NCBI RefSeq assembly: GCF_004342065.1
Contig: NZ_SLZU01000010.1
Location: 1 to 64,000 of the forward strand
Length of the DNA stretch: 64,000 nucleotides
Origin: Primorskyibacter sedentarius
Lineage (GTDB): Bacteria; Pseudomonadota; Alphaproteobacteria; Rhodobacterales; Rhodobacteraceae
Direction: 5' to 3'
The position numbers and the translations under genes were made by a program. Of this stretch, positions 7,439-16,972 are shown piece after piece. The notes below the pieces were generated by a model that saw nothing but the letters and a program-made list of their open reading frames with translations, was not told the DNA's origin and made no database searches. Position 1 is the first letter of the stretch; each line of letters opens with the position of its first letter.

Positions 7439-7720
7439 ATGATCCGGTCGGAGTTAATCCAGAAGATTGCAGACGATAACCCGCATCTCTACCAGCGCGA
7501 TGTCGAGCGGATCGTGAACACGATCTTCGAAGAGATTACCAACGCGATGGCCCGAGGCGACCGCGTTGAACTGCGCGGCTTTGGCGCCTTTTCCGTCAAG
7601 AAGCGGGATGCGAGGGTAGGACGAAATCCGCGTACCGGCGAGTCGGTCGAGGTCGAAGAGAAACATGTTCCCTTCTTCAAGACCGGCAAGCTGCTGCGCG
7701 ACAGGCTGAACGGAAAGTAA
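7439..7720 (+). CDS. ihfB: Integration host factor subunit beta
   Basis: 93 residues, full length for IhfB. The ATG at 7439 starts [17 protein letters not shown]. The DNA-binding beta-arm carries [13 protein letters not shown] with the intercalating proline (~residue 65), and the core is [14 protein letters not shown]. With IhfA it forms a heterodimer that bends DNA in replication, recombination and transcription. An SD-like run of eight Gs lies 8 nt before the start. Downstream, lapA follows after 4 bp and trpF soon after, probably as one unit. Confidence 0.96.
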   Translation: MIRSELIQKIADDNPHLYQRDVERIVNTIFEEITNAMARGDRVELRGFGAFSVKKRDARVGRNPRTGESVEVEEKHVPFFKTGKLLRDRLNGK

Positions 7721-7724
7721 CCTT

Positions 7725-8075
7725 ATGCGCTATATTCGCTATGCCTTCCTGGGCGCTTTGGCTGTCATTCTGATCGCGGTGGCGCTGGCCAACCGGGGTC
7801 TGGTGACGCTGCGGCTTTTGCCTGCCGAACTGGCAGAGTTTCTGGGGCTGACGCAGACCATCGATCTGCCGCTCTTTCTGGTTATCTTTGGCGGCATTGC
7901 GGCCGGTCTGCTGATCGGTTTCGTTTGGGAATGGCTGCGCGAACACAAGGTCCGCGCCGAGGCCAGCCGCAAGCAGAGCGAAGTCAAGAAGCTGGAGCGG
8001 GAGCTGCGCCGGGTCAAAGGCCAGCGCGATGAGGGCAAGGACGAGGTTCTTGCCATCCTTGACGAGGCGAGCTGA
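7725..8075 (+). CDS. LapA-domain (DUF1049) inner-membrane protein
   Basis: 116 residues. Two hydrophobic segments (~4-24 and ~45-67) are followed by a basic, heptad-like C-terminal helix rich in Glu/Lys/Arg (~75-108). This is the layout of LapA-domain proteins, which in enterobacteria help control LPS synthesis; that role is only assumed here. It begins 4 bp after ihfB, so it is almost certainly co-transcribed. Confidence 0.88.
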   Translation: MRYIRYAFLGALAVILIAVALANRGLVTLRLLPAELAEFLGLTQTIDLPLFLVIFGGIAAGLLIGFVWEWLREHKVRAEASRKQSEVKKLERELRRVKGQRDEGKDEVLAILDEAS

Positions 8076-8085
8076 GCGTCAGCCC

Positions 8086-8730
8086 GTGTCCGACATCCGA
8101 ATCAAGATATGTGGGCTCGGCAGCGAGACCGACATTGAGGCCGTGTCCCGTGCGGGTGCGGCCTATGCCGGGTTCGTTTTCTTCCCCAAATCCCCCCGCA
8201 ACCTGACGATCCCGCGGGCGCGGGAACTGGCGCTGCTGACGCCGCCGGGTGTTGCCAAGGTTGCCCTGGTGGTAAATGCCAATGATGCGCTGCTGGACGA
8301 GATCACGGGCGCGGTTCCGCTCGACATGTTACAGCTTCATGGCAGTGAAAGCCCCGAGCGTGTGCAGGAGATCCGGGCGCGCTATGGTTTACCGGTGATG
8401 AAGGCCGTGGGTGTCGGCTCCGCGGAGGATTTGCCCGCGCTGGAGCGTTATGGCCGCGTGGCCGACCAGTTGCTGGTTGATGCCAAGCCGCCCAAAGGGG
8501 CCGATTTGCCGGGAGGCAACGGGCTGGCCTTTGATTGGCGGCTGATTACCGGGCGGCGCTGGCCGGTGCCGTGGATGCTGGCAGGCGGGCTGACGCCAGA
8601 CAACGTGGCACTGGCCGTGCAGATGACGGGGGCGCGGCAGGTGGATGTCTCCTCGGGCGTGGAAAGCGCACCGGGCGTCAAAGATGCAGGCAAGATCGCC
8701 GCCTTCGCAGAGGCGCTGCGCGCGCGGTAG
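8086..8730 (+). CDS. trpF: Phosphoribosylanthranilate isomerase
   Basis: 214 residues from the GTG at 8086; this start, 10 bp after lapA, matches the usual TrpF length. The barrel motifs are present: [14 protein letters not shown] with the catalytic Cys near the N-terminus, [18 protein letters not shown] and [12 protein letters not shown] with the catalytic Asp, then [15 protein letters not shown] for phosphate binding. It performs the Amadori rearrangement of tryptophan synthesis. It ends 1 bp from the convergent cmk gene; trpB does not follow within the window. Confidence 0.96.
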   Translation: MSDIRIKICGLGSETDIEAVSRAGAAYAGFVFFPKSPRNLTIPRARELALLTPPGVAKVALVVNANDALLDEITGAVPLDMLQLHGSESPERVQEIRARYGLPVMKAVGVGSAEDLPALERYGRVADQLLVDAKPPKGADLPGGNGLAFDWRLITGRRWPVPWMLAGGLTPDNVALAVQMTGARQVDVSSGVESAPGVKDAGKIAAFAEALRAR

Positions 8731-8731
8731 G

Positions 8732-9349
8732 TCAGCCCCGCACGGCGCCTTTTTCGACAACCGCCGCAATGGCCGCCGCGACGGCATCCTCGATCGTCAA
8801 ATCGGATGTGTCGATCAGCACGGCATCCTCGGCCGGTTTCATTGGGGCTGCGGCGCGATCCATGTCGCGGGCGTCCCGTTCGCGCACATCCGCCAGCACG
8901 GTGTCAAAGCTGGTCTCGACACCTTTTTCCCTCAGCTCGCGAAAGCGACGTTCGGCGCGCACTTCGGCGCTGGCGGTGACAAACAGTTTGGCCTCGGCAT
9001 CGGGGCAGATCACCGTGCCGATGTCGCGCCCGTCCAGAACGGCGCCCCCATCGCGGCGGGCAAAGGCGTGCTGAAAGTCGACAAGGGCCGCACGCACCTC
9101 GGGTATGACGGCGACACGGCTCGCTGCCTGTGCCACCTCTGGACTGCGCAGGTCAGTGGCGTCAAGATCCCTGGCCATCAGCGAGGTTGCCGCCTCCAGC
9201 GGGTCTACCCCGTCCAGCATCCGCCGCCCGACGGCACGGTACAGCAGCCCGGTATCAAGATGCGCATAGCCGAAATGCGCGGCCACGGCCTTGGAGATCG
9301 TGCCCTTGCCGGCTGCGGCTGGCCCGTCGATTGCGATGGTGAATGCCAT
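8732..9349 (-). CDS. cmk: Cytidylate kinase
   Basis: 205 residues. The start at 9349 ([17 protein letters not shown]) puts the P-loop GPAAAGKG at residues 9-16, as is normal for Cmk; an in-frame upstream Met lacks support. [14 protein letters not shown] and AERRFRE carry nucleotide and substrate contacts. It phosphorylates CMP/dCMP. It lies downstream of aroA on the same strand. In related genomes rpsA and ihfB normally follow cmk; here trpF converges instead. Confidence 0.96.
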   Translation of the reverse strand: MAFTIAIDGPAAAGKGTISKAVAAHFGYAHLDTGLLYRAVGRRMLDGVDPLEAATSLMARDLDATDLRSPEVAQAASRVAVIPEVRAALVDFQHAFARRDGGAVLDGRDIGTVICPDAEAKLFVTASAEVRAERRFRELREKGVETSFDTVLADVRERDARDMDRAAAPMKPAEDAVLIDTSDLTIEDAVAAAIAAVVEKGAVRG

Positions 9350-9432
9350 TCTGAGGCCCTTCCGTTCCCTGCCCGTGCCGCAGGTTATCCCAAGCGGCGC
9401 GCCGCTGCGCAAGCGCCGCGCTTGGCTGATGG

Positions 9433-10785
9433 TTAGCGGTTGGAGCGGTGAACCTGCGCGCCAAGCCCGGTCATGAGCGGCTCGAAGATCGGGAAGGAGG
9501 TAGCAATCGGGCCGCCATCATCGACGCGCACCGGATTTTCTGCCCCCAGCCCCATCACGAGGAAGGCCATCGCGATGCGGTGGTCAAGATGGCTTTGCAC
9601 CTCTGCGCCGCCGGGCACGCTGCCGGGGCCCTTGCCGTCCACGGCGTACCAGTCTTCGCCCTCTTCCACCTGCACGCCATTGGCGACCAGCCCCGCGACC
9701 ATGGCCGAGATCCGGTCGCTTTCCTTGACGCGCAATTCCTTGACGCCGGCCATCATCGTGCGGCCCGTGGCAAAGGACGCGACGACCGACAGGACGGGAT
9801 ATTCGTCGATCATGCTTGCGGCGCGGTCTTCGGGCACCTCGATACCCTTCATGTCAGGCGAGTAGCGCGCGCGCAGATCGGCCACCGGCTCGCCGCCCTC
9901 TTCCCGCGCGTTCTCGTAGGTCAGGTTGGCACCCATGTCGCGCAGCGTGGTGAAAAGCCCCGCGCGTGTGGGGTTAAGCCCGATATTGGGCACCAGCACG
10001 TCCGACCCTTCGGTGATCAGCGCGGCACAGACCGGGAACGCGGCAGAGGATGGATCGCGCGGGACCACGATGTCCTGTGGTTTCAGCTCTGGCTGGCCAG
10101 TCAGGGTGATGACGCGGCCTTCGTCCGTGAGTTCGGTGGTGATCTCGGCGCCGAAGCCTGCCAGCATCCGTTCGGTATGATCGCGGGTGGCTTCTTTCTC
10201 GATCACGACGGTCTTGCCGGGTGCGTTGAGGCCCGCCAGCAGAACAGCGGATTTGACCTGCGCCGACGGGACGGGCGTGGCGTAGCGCACCGGAACCGGG
10301 TCTGCCGCCCCCACGATGGTCATCGGCAGGCGCCCGCCAGAACGGCCCACCGACTTTGTCCCGAACAGCGCCAGCGGGTCGGTCACCCGCGCCATGGGAC
10401 GCGAATTGAGGCTGGCATCGCCGGTGAAGGTGGCAGTGATCGGTGTCGTGGCCATAGCCCCCATGATCAGGCGCACGCCGGTGCCGGAATTGCCGCAATC
10501 GATCACGTTCTCAGGTTCGGCAAAGCCGCCGACGCCCACGCCCTGCACGCGCCAGTTGCCGCCGCCCAGATCCTCGACCTCTGCCCCGAAGGCACGCATG
10601 GCTTTGCCGGTATCCAGCACGTCCTGCCCTTCGAGAAGGCCGGTGATGCGCGTCTCGCCCACGGCCATTGCGCCAAGGATCAGCGACCGGTGAGAGATCG
10701 ATTTGTCCCCCGGCACATGCGCCTCGCCCTTCAGGGGGCCGGACTTGCGGGAGGTCATCGGGATCGGGGCGCCATGTGCGGACAT
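9433..10785 (-). CDS. aroA: 3-phosphoshikimate 1-carboxyvinyltransferase (EPSP synthase)
   Basis: 450 residues from the ATG at 10785; the frame opens earlier, but the signature [10 protein letters not shown] (Lys28) fits this start. Later motifs include [20 protein letters not shown] and the C-terminal IATSFPIF. Length and sequence resemble class II enzymes such as Agrobacterium CP4. The residue aligned with the CP4 Ala100 appears to be Gly101 (GNSGTGVRL), so I would not predict natural glyphosate tolerance from that site. It acts in the shikimate pathway, upstream of cmk. Confidence 0.96.
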   Translation of the reverse strand: MSAHGAPIPMTSRKSGPLKGEAHVPGDKSISHRSLILGAMAVGETRITGLLEGQDVLDTGKAMRAFGAEVEDLGGGNWRVQGVGVGGFAEPENVIDCGNSGTGVRLIMGAMATTPITATFTGDASLNSRPMARVTDPLALFGTKSVGRSGGRLPMTIVGAADPVPVRYATPVPSAQVKSAVLLAGLNAPGKTVVIEKEATRDHTERMLAGFGAEITTELTDEGRVITLTGQPELKPQDIVVPRDPSSAAFPVCAALITEGSDVLVPNIGLNPTRAGLFTTLRDMGANLTYENAREEGGEPVADLRARYSPDMKGIEVPEDRAASMIDEYPVLSVVASFATGRTMMAGVKELRVKESDRISAMVAGLVANGVQVEEGEDWYAVDGKGPGSVPGGAEVQSHLDHRIAMAFLVMGLGAENPVRVDDGGPIATSFPIFEPLMTGLGAQVHRSNR

Positions 10786-10871
10786 CTGTGGACCTTTGGA
10801 TAAACGTGGTGGTGCCCCGCCTGATAGCGCAAGCGCGTGGGGGCGTAAATCGGCCTTCGGGGGGCCGCGCT

Positions 10872-11600
10872 TCAGCCCTGCCGCCGGAAGGTCAGGTAAT
10901 GGGGCACGCGGCCTTCGCGCAGGGCCTTTTTCTCGTAGCGCGTGGGGATCCAGTCCTCCCACGGTTCACGCCAGTCCTGCGGGCCTTCGGCCTGCCAGTC
11001 AAAGCCGTGGCGCGGCACCTGCTCCAGCGTCTGGCGGACATAGTCGGGAATATCGGTCGCCACGCGGAAAATCGCGCCGGGTTTCAGCACGCGGGCCAGC
11101 GGGGCCAGGTGGTCGGGCGTCACGAAGCGGCGGCGATGGTGGCGCTTTTTCGGCCAGGGATCGGGGTAAAGCAGGAAGGCGCGGTCGATGGACGCCTCTG
11201 GCAGCACGTCGAACAGGTCGCGCGCATCGCCGGGATGGACGCGCAGGTTTGTGGCGCCTGCCTCGCGGATCTTGCCCAGAAGCATGGCGACGCCGTTGAT
11301 GTAAGGCTCGCAGCCGATGATGCCGACATCCGGGTTCCGCACGGCCTGATGGACCATGTGTTCACCGCCGCCAAAGCCGACCTCCAGCCAGACCGGGGCA
11401 TCGCCGAAAATCGTAGGCAGATCCAGAGGGTCACGGTCCGGGTTGACGTCCCAGCCAACCGCGCCGGGCGAGAGCGCGTCGAGATCCTCTTGCAGATAGG
11501 CCTCTTGGCTGGGCCGCAGGGATTTGCCCTTGAAACGGCCGTAGAAATTGCGCCACGGGGCGCCAGAGGGGTGCGTGTCACGCCTGTCCTGTCCAGTCAT
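10872..11600 (-). CDS. trmB: tRNA (guanine-N7-)-methyltransferase
   Basis: 242 residues. The SAM-binding loop is [15 protein letters not shown] (~72-86), and the family signature [17 protein letters not shown] lies about residues 143-159. The C-terminal block [13 protein letters not shown] is typical for TrmB, which makes m7G46 in tRNA. It lies 86 bp upstream of aroA on the same strand and 45 bp downstream of the DUF1353 lipoprotein gene that separates it from metK. Confidence 0.95.
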   Translation of the reverse strand: MTGQDRRDTHPSGAPWRNFYGRFKGKSLRPSQEAYLQEDLDALSPGAVGWDVNPDRDPLDLPTIFGDAPVWLEVGFGGGEHMVHQAVRNPDVGIIGCEPYINGVAMLLGKIREAGATNLRVHPGDARDLFDVLPEASIDRAFLLYPDPWPKKRHHRRRFVTPDHLAPLARVLKPGAIFRVATDIPDYVRQTLEQVPRHGFDWQAEGPQDWREPWEDWIPTRYEKKALREGRVPHYLTFRRQG

Positions 11601-11645
11601 GGGCAGAGCGTCTAGCGTGCCGCGCGCCCCAGCGCAATGGCGCCG

Positions 11646-12524
11646 TCAGCTATCGGTGACAACAACGACGGGTTCGGATGGAAACTGGTCTTTTCCATAG
11701 GACCCTTCGCTAAACCCGTCGTCACCCTCGTTCCCCTGCTGGGAGCCGCCACCCTCGCCGCCCGTATCAGGCGTTTCCGGGTCGGGCACGTCCTTGTCAA
11801 CGGTGCGGCGCGGGCCGGTATCGTCGTCCTCATTAGGCGGGGTCCAGGTCTCTATCAGCTTCTTTTCCAGCCCTTCGATGAAATCGATAAGTTCCGGGAG
11901 GGTGGGGTTTTTCGCGTCGATGAAGGCCATCGTGTCCAGCAGCGCCTGACGGAGATAGGCATCGGGAACGAAGTCGAGGTTGCGGCCGGGATTGTTCCAG
12001 CGCGGACCGCCAAGGTAGACGGCGGCGAACATCACCTTGGCGCGGTGTTCGGGCGTGCCACCGACGCGGAGCGCGTCATAGAACATCCGGTGGACATCCT
12101 GCCAGGGGGCAGAGTGGTATTCGTCCAGAAATTCGTTGCCGATGCCGCAATAAGCGTCATGCACCGCAGCCGCATTGACGAATTCCTGCGAGGTGGGCGA
12201 GCCCACGATGGGCACGAAAATCCACGGGATGGAGGCGCCATCGGTCAGCGTCCGCTGGGGCGCGATCCAGCGGCGCCGGTTGAGGTCGATGAATTCCAGC
12301 CGCTCGGCCGTCGGGTAGAACGGGGCGATGCGCGAGGGGATGTTCACCTTTTGCTGTTCCAGCTTCACCGGGCTGTTGACGAAGACGCATCCGTCGGGCG
12401 ACGGGCCTTCGCAGTGGCGGGCGGCCAGAACCTGGCGTGTGTCGAATTCCTCGGGCGAGGTGCCGATTGGCGCGCAGCCGGACATAGCTGTGCAAAGCGC
12501 AATAGTCGAAATAAGTTTGTACAT
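11646..12524 (-). CDS. DUF1353 lipoprotein with acidic tail
   Basis: 292 residues from the ATG at 12524; a TTG four codons upstream is the alternative, and neither has a good ribosome-binding site. A type II signal peptide ends in TAMSGC, so the protein is probably lipidated. Residues ~80-200 hold the DUF1353 block, including TLTDGASIPWIFVP and AAAVHDAYC. The last ~60 residues are low-complexity, acidic and Gly-rich, probably unstructured. DUF1353 is often seen in phage-derived or surface proteins. It interrupts an otherwise housekeeping run between metK and trmB. Confidence 0.8.
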   Translation of the reverse strand: MYKLISTIALCTAMSGCAPIGTSPEEFDTRQVLAARHCEGPSPDGCVFVNSPVKLEQQKVNIPSRIAPFYPTAERLEFIDLNRRRWIAPQRTLTDGASIPWIFVPIVGSPTSQEFVNAAAVHDAYCGIGNEFLDEYHSAPWQDVHRMFYDALRVGGTPEHRAKVMFAAVYLGGPRWNNPGRNLDFVPDAYLRQALLDTMAFIDAKNPTLPELIDFIEGLEKKLIETWTPPNEDDDTGPRRTVDKDVPDPETPDTGGEGGGSQQGNEGDDGFSEGSYGKDQFPSEPVVVVTDS

Positions 12525-12721
12525 AAGAGATACCAAATTAATCGTTGATCAGATGCGGCAGGATAGGCCTGCCCGCGTGCGGCGATCAACCCCGAAGCCC
12601 GGACAGCCACGGTTTGCGCCCTGAAGTCCTGGCGTCAGCCCTTTTTGCGGGCGCGCCCCGGTGATATCAGCCGGGGAATGCCGCCTGCCCCGGCATGCGG
12701 GACAGGCCTATTTCAGCCGTC

Positions 12722-13888
12722 TCAGGCGTATTTCTTCAGCGCCTCGGCAAGATCCGTGCGTTCCCAGCTGAACCCGCCGTCTTCTTCCGGTGCGCGCCCG
12801 AAATGGCCGTAGGCCGCAGTGCGCTGATAGATCGGACGATCCAGTTGCAGATGTTCGCGGATGCCGCGCGGGCTGAGATCCATGACCTGGGGGATCGCCG
12901 CTTCGATGGCGGCCGGTTCGATAAGGCCGGTGCCGTGGGTGTCGGCATAGATCGACAGGGGCTTGGCCACGCCAATGGCATAGCTGAGCTGGATGGTGCA
13001 GCGTTCCGCCATGCCTGCAGCGACCACGTTCTTGGCCAGATAGCGCGCGGCATAGGCGGCGGAGCGGTCCACCTTGGTCGGATCCTTGCCCGAGAAGGCA
13101 CCGCCCCCATGCGGGGCGGCCCCGCCATAGGTGTCCACGATGATCTTGCGGCCAGTCAGGCCCGCGTCACCATCCGGCCCGCCAATCACGAAAGTGCCCG
13201 TCGGGTTGACCCACCATTCAGTCTCTTCGGTGATCCAGTCGGCGGGCAGAACCTCGCGGATATAGGGCTCTACAATCGCGCGGATATCATCAGAGGACTG
13301 GTCTTCGCTTTCATGCTGGGTGGACAGCACGATCGAGGTCACCCCCACCGGCTTGCCGTTCTCATAGCGGACGGACAGCTGGGATTTCGCATCGGGGCGA
13401 AGCGTCGGCTCTTTGCCGGATTTGCGGACCTCGGCCAGACGGCGCAGAATCGCTTGCGCATATTGGATGGGGGCCGGCATCAGTTCCGGCGTCTCGGTTG
13501 TGGCGTAGCCGAACATGATGCCCTGATCGCCGGCACCGTCCTGATCGACGCCCTGCGCGATATGGGCGGATTGTTCGTGCAGGAAGTTCAGGACGTGGCA
13601 GGTGTTCCAGTGGAACTTCTCCTGCTCGTAGCCGATATCCTTGATGCAGTCGCGGGCGATCTGGCCGATACGGCCCATGTAGTTTTTCAGCAGCTCCTGG
13701 TCGGACAGGCCGACCTCGCCCCCGATCACCACAAGCCCGGAGGTCGCAAAGGTTTCACAGGCGACGCGCGCATTCGGCTCTTCCGCCAGAAGCGCATCCA
13801 GAACCGCATCGGAAATCCGATCGCAGACCTTGTCGGGGTGGCCTTCCGAGACGGACTCGGAGGTGAAAGTATAGTTCGATCGGGACAT
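12722..13888 (-). CDS. metK: S-adenosylmethionine synthetase
   Basis: 388 residues from the ATG at 13888 ([20 protein letters not shown]), the standard MetK length; ten in-frame codons upstream fall inside the riboswitch. Family signatures [12 protein letters not shown] and [19 protein letters not shown] are present. It makes SAM from methionine and ATP. The upstream leader contains a SAM/SAH-type riboswitch whose 3' strand includes the GGAG ribosome-binding site, so translation should fall when SAM is plentiful. Confidence 0.97.
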   Translation of the reverse strand: MSRSNYTFTSESVSEGHPDKVCDRISDAVLDALLAEEPNARVACETFATSGLVVIGGEVGLSDQELLKNYMGRIGQIARDCIKDIGYEQEKFHWNTCHVLNFLHEQSAHIAQGVDQDGAGDQGIMFGYATTETPELMPAPIQYAQAILRRLAEVRKSGKEPTLRPDAKSQLSVRYENGKPVGVTSIVLSTQHESEDQSSDDIRAIVEPYIREVLPADWITEETEWWVNPTGTFVIGGPDGDAGLTGRKIIVDTYGGAAPHGGGAFSGKDPTKVDRSAAYAARYLAKNVVAAGMAERCTIQLSYAIGVAKPLSIYADTHGTGLIEPAAIEAAIPQVMDLSPRGIREHLQLDRPIYQRTAAYGHFGRAPEEDGGFSWERTDLAEALKKYA

Positions 13889-13894
13889 GGGAAG

Positions 13895-13940
13895 TGCTCC
13901 ATTGATGTCTGCCGTCACGCCAGGAAGCCGTTGTGACGGG
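13895..13940 (-). promoter_or_regulatory. SAM/SAH riboswitch in the metK leader
   Basis: On the minus strand, CCGTCAC (13939-13933) and GTGACGG (13918-13912) form a perfect 7-bp stem around the loop AACGGCTTCCTGGC. A spacer and ATGGAGCA follow, immediately before metK. Loop and tail match the compact SAM/SAH riboswitch known upstream of Rhodobacterales metK genes. In that class the loop pairs with the GGAG ribosome-binding site in an H-type pseudoknot and blocks translation when ligand binds. Recognition is by sequence memory and position. Confidence 0.88.
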
Positions 13941-13981
13941 ATTTTTCATTTGCGCCGGGATACGCCTGCTCGAAGATGCGG

Positions 13982-15472
13982 TCAATCTGAATCGCGGCGC
14001 GCCTGCCACAATGACGCGGCGGCCATCAGGGCAAGCAGCACCAGCACAGGCAGATCACCGTAGCGGGCATAAAGCGTGGGCGGCAGCGCGGCGGGCAGCG
14101 CGGCGTCAAGATACCCCGCCTTGCCCAGACCAAGGCTCGCCACCATGTTGCCGCGCGCGTCAAAGACCGCCGACACCCCGGTATTGGCCGAGCGCAGAAG
14201 CGGCAGCCCCTGCTCTATCGCGCGGAACCGGGCCTGTGCCAGATGCTGGTAGGGGCCGGAATACTGGCCGAACCACGCATCATTGGTCAGTTGCAGCAGA
14301 AAGCGGGGGCGGTCGGTGCCGCGCAGATCCTGCGGAAAGACGGCCTCGTAGCAGATCAGCGGCAAGGCGCGGCCCAGAGGGCCAAGATCCAGAAGCTGTG
14401 GCCCCGGCCCCGCGCCATAGCCGCCATCAGCACGCTGCGCCAACGCCTCTATCCCCAAGCTGCGGAAAAAGCCGGGCAGCGGCATGTATTCGCCAAAGGG
14501 CACGAGGTGGTGCTTGTCGTAGATCTGCGAGACGGTCCCGTCACCCTCCAGCACGATGGCGGAGTTGTACCACGTGAAATCCTGTTCGCGTTGCAGGCCA
14601 AGGACAACAGGCACCGGGCCCGCAGCGTCCGAAATGATCGCCAGTGCCTCGTCCGCGTGGTTGAGCAAGGTTGGCAGGGCGGTTTCCGACCAGACAATCA
14701 GGTCCGGGCGCGGGCCTGCGGCGGTATAGTCGACCTGACGGCGGAAGAAGACCGGGACTTTCTGGGGATCCCATTTTTCATGCTGTGGCGCGTTGGGCTG
14801 GATCAGCCGGATGACGGGCGCATCGGTCGTCTGCGGCAGGTCCGTGGCGATCCACGCGCCGCCTGCGATCAGTGCTGCGCTCAGCCCCGCAGCAGAGAGC
14901 ACGGGCAACACACGCAGCTGCGCCAGCAGGGCCGCTACCACGAAAAGCAGCGCGGTCAGACCGTAGACACCCAAGACAGAGGCCCATTGCGCGGCAGGCA
15001 CCGCCCCCCAGGCATAGCCCGGCAGCCCCCAGGGGAAGCCGGTCAGGACCGTGCCGCGCGCCATCTCTGCCAACGCCCAAAGCGGAACGAGCAGCCAGAC
15101 CCCACCGCGCAGGCGATGCGCCAGCCAGAAGGGCAGCGCCCAGAACAGCGCCAGACCGCCCGCCATTCCGACCAGCGCAATGGGCGCCATCCACCCGTCG
15201 CGGGCGGCATCGACCATGAAGGGTTCAGGGATCCAGCTGAGGGCCAGCGCGAAATACCCGGTGCCGAAGGCCCAGCCGATCCACGCGGCAGAGCGCGCGG
15301 AGCGGGCCCGTGCGAACAGGAAGAAGGCCCCGGCCACGCCAAACACCGCCATGACCAACAGATCCCACGGTGCCTGGCCAAGTGCCGCGCCCGCGCCCAG
15401 CAAGCCCGCGAGCGGCACTTGCCACGTCCCGCGGGACCGCCAGGCGGCCACCGGCGCGAGGATCTTAGCCAC
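13982..15472 (-). CDS. lnt: Apolipoprotein N-acyltransferase
   Basis: 496 residues. Six or more hydrophobic segments fill residues ~20-210, followed by a nitrilase-like periplasmic domain with the catalytic triad Glu263 (WSETALP), Lys320 (KHHLVPFGEY) and Cys374 (LICYEAVFP). A last membrane helix lies near 470-487. It adds the third acyl chain to outer-membrane lipoproteins, complementing Lgt and LolCDE genes elsewhere in the window. The start overlaps the corC stop by 8 bp. Confidence 0.96.
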   Translation of the reverse strand: MAKILAPVAAWRSRGTWQVPLAGLLGAGAALGQAPWDLLVMAVFGVAGAFFLFARARSARSAAWIGWAFGTGYFALALSWIPEPFMVDAARDGWMAPIALVGMAGGLALFWALPFWLAHRLRGGVWLLVPLWALAEMARGTVLTGFPWGLPGYAWGAVPAAQWASVLGVYGLTALLFVVAALLAQLRVLPVLSAAGLSAALIAGGAWIATDLPQTTDAPVIRLIQPNAPQHEKWDPQKVPVFFRRQVDYTAAGPRPDLIVWSETALPTLLNHADEALAIISDAAGPVPVVLGLQREQDFTWYNSAIVLEGDGTVSQIYDKHHLVPFGEYMPLPGFFRSLGIEALAQRADGGYGAGPGPQLLDLGPLGRALPLICYEAVFPQDLRGTDRPRFLLQLTNDAWFGQYSGPYQHLAQARFRAIEQGLPLLRSANTGVSAVFDARGNMVASLGLGKAGYLDAALPAALPPTLYARYGDLPVLVLLALMAAASLWQARRDSD

Positions 15473-16397
15473 TTGCGGCCTGTTGCGACGCGGCAGCGGC
15501 AGGGCTGGTCTTGGCCGACGTCACACCGGGAAGGCGCACGCGCAGGCGCTTGATACGGCGCGGGTCGGCATCGACCACTTCGAATTCCGTGCCGGACGGG
15601 TGTTGCACCATCTCGCCGCGCGCCGGAACATGGCCTGCCAGCACGAAAACCAGCCCGCCCAGCGTGTCGATCTCCTCGGCGTCGATATCCTCGCCATTGG
15701 TCAGTTGCAGTTCGATCTCTTCCTCGAACTCCTCCAGCGGGGTCTTGGCCAGCGCAAGATAGCAGCCCGGCGTTTCGCGGGTCCAGTTCTGGCCCTCGTC
15801 AATGTCGTGCTCGTCTTCGATCTCGCCCACGACCTGTTCGATCAGATCCTCGATCGTCACCAACCCGTCGACACCGCCATATTCGTCGATCACCAGCGCC
15901 ATATGCCTGCGCTCTGTCTGCATCTTGGTCAGCAGCACGCCGAGCGGCATGGAGGGCGGCACGAACAAAAGCGGCCGCAGCATCGCGTGCAGATCGAAAG
16001 AGGCGCTGTTGCCGTTGAACCCGTGGCTGAGCGCGAAATCCTTCAGATGCACCATGCCCACGGGCGTATCCAGCGTGCCGGAAAAGGCCGGCAGGCGGGT
16101 CATGCCGCTGTCGCGGAAGACCTGCACAAGGTCCGCTTTCTCGATCGTGTCGGGAACGGCGATGATCTCTGCCTTGGGGATCATCACATCCTCAACCCGC
16201 ATCCTGCGCAGGTTGATCAGGCCATGGGCCAGTTGGAACGTGCCGTGTGTAGGATCAGGGTCAGGCGTGTCATCGCCCCCCTCCGTGGGGCTGAGCGCCC
16301 CGATGATACGCCGGAAGAATCCCTCCGGCCTGTCCTGTTGATCTTCGTCCTGCGCGCCCTGCGCTGCGTTAGAAGAGCCTTCGTTGTCGTCCATCAT
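15465..16397 (-). CDS. corC: CorC/hemolysin-family CBS-domain protein
   Basis: 310 residues without membrane segments. An acidic, charged N-terminus (~1-55) is followed by the family segment VEDVMIPKAEIIAVPDT, two CBS domains (~65-200, including VIDEYGGVDGLVTIEDLIEQVVGEI) and a CorC-HlyC transporter-associated domain (~215-295). It is linked to Mg/Co homeostasis in other bacteria. It sits between ybeY and lnt and overlaps lnt, so it is translationally linked. Confidence 0.92.
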   Translation of the reverse strand: MMDDNEGSSNAAQGAQDEDQQDRPEGFFRRIIGALSPTEGGDDTPDPDPTHGTFQLAHGLINLRRMRVEDVMIPKAEIIAVPDTIEKADLVQVFRDSGMTRLPAFSGTLDTPVGMVHLKDFALSHGFNGNSASFDLHAMLRPLLFVPPSMPLGVLLTKMQTERRHMALVIDEYGGVDGLVTIEDLIEQVVGEIEDEHDIDEGQNWTRETPGCYLALAKTPLEEFEEEIELQLTNGEDIDAEEIDTLGGLVFVLAGHVPARGEMVQHPSGTEFEVVDADPRRIKRLRVRLPGVTSAKTSPAAAASQQAASG

Positions 16398-16417
16398 TCC
16401 TATCCAGAGGCGAGCCG

Positions 16418-16936
16418 TCAGGCCCGGTCATCTTCCCTATATGGGTCAGGCAACCCCATGCTGCCAAGTATCTCGCGTTCCAGTGATTCCATCAACGTGG
16501 CGTCACGGTCACGCTCGTGGTCATACCCCAACAGATGCAAAACGCCATGAACGATCAGATGCGTCACATGATCGCTGAGCGGTTTTCCCGCCTCGGACGC
16601 CTCTCGGACGCAGGTGTCATAGGCGATGGCGATGTCGCCCAATTCCGGGTCGGGATCGGTGTCCGGCGCTTCGGGCGTGCCACCGTCGTCCTGGGCGCCG
16701 CGTTCTTCCGATGGCCAGCTGAGCACATTGGTTGGCTGCGGTTTGCCCCGGAAATCGGCGTTAAGCACGGCAATGCGGGCGTCATCCGTCGCCAGCAGAG
16801 CGATCTCGAACTCCGAGGCGTCCAGCGCCAGCCGGTCGAGCGTGGCTTTGGCCGATGCCTCGGCCAGCGCGGCAAGCCCAAGCGCCTGCCAGCGGTCATC
16901 CTCGATTATCGTGTCGGTCAGCATCACGTGTTCCAT
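16418..16936 (-). CDS. ybeY: rRNA maturation endoribonuclease YbeY
   Basis: 172 residues; Met5 is an alternative start. The zinc-binding signature HLIVHGVLHLLGYDHERD supplies His130, His134 and His140, and TNVLSWP precedes it in the usual place. A family-atypical acidic insert (~78-100, rich in Asp/Pro/Glu) separates the two blocks. It acts in 16S rRNA 3'-end maturation and ribosome quality control. It follows phoH by 36 bp and precedes corC by 20 bp in one operon. Confidence 0.96.
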   Translation of the reverse strand: MEHVMLTDTIIEDDRWQALGLAALAEASAKATLDRLALDASEFEIALLATDDARIAVLNADFRGKPQPTNVLSWPSEERGAQDDGGTPEAPDTDPDPELGDIAIAYDTCVREASEAGKPLSDHVTHLIVHGVLHLLGYDHERDRDATLMESLEREILGSMGLPDPYREDDRA

Positions 16937-16972
16937 CCGGCGGGGCAGAGAGCACCGTTCCCGGTGCCCCCA

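Noticed and set aside
9433-10785. Glyphosate-tolerant CP4-type EPSP synthase
   Set aside because: Length and sequence resemble class II enzymes, but the residue aligned with the CP4 tolerance Ala appears to be Gly.
11646-12536. TTG start four codons upstream for the DUF1353 lipoprotein
   Set aside because: The ATG at 12524 gives a compact lipoprotein signal peptide and the TTG has no better ribosome-binding site.
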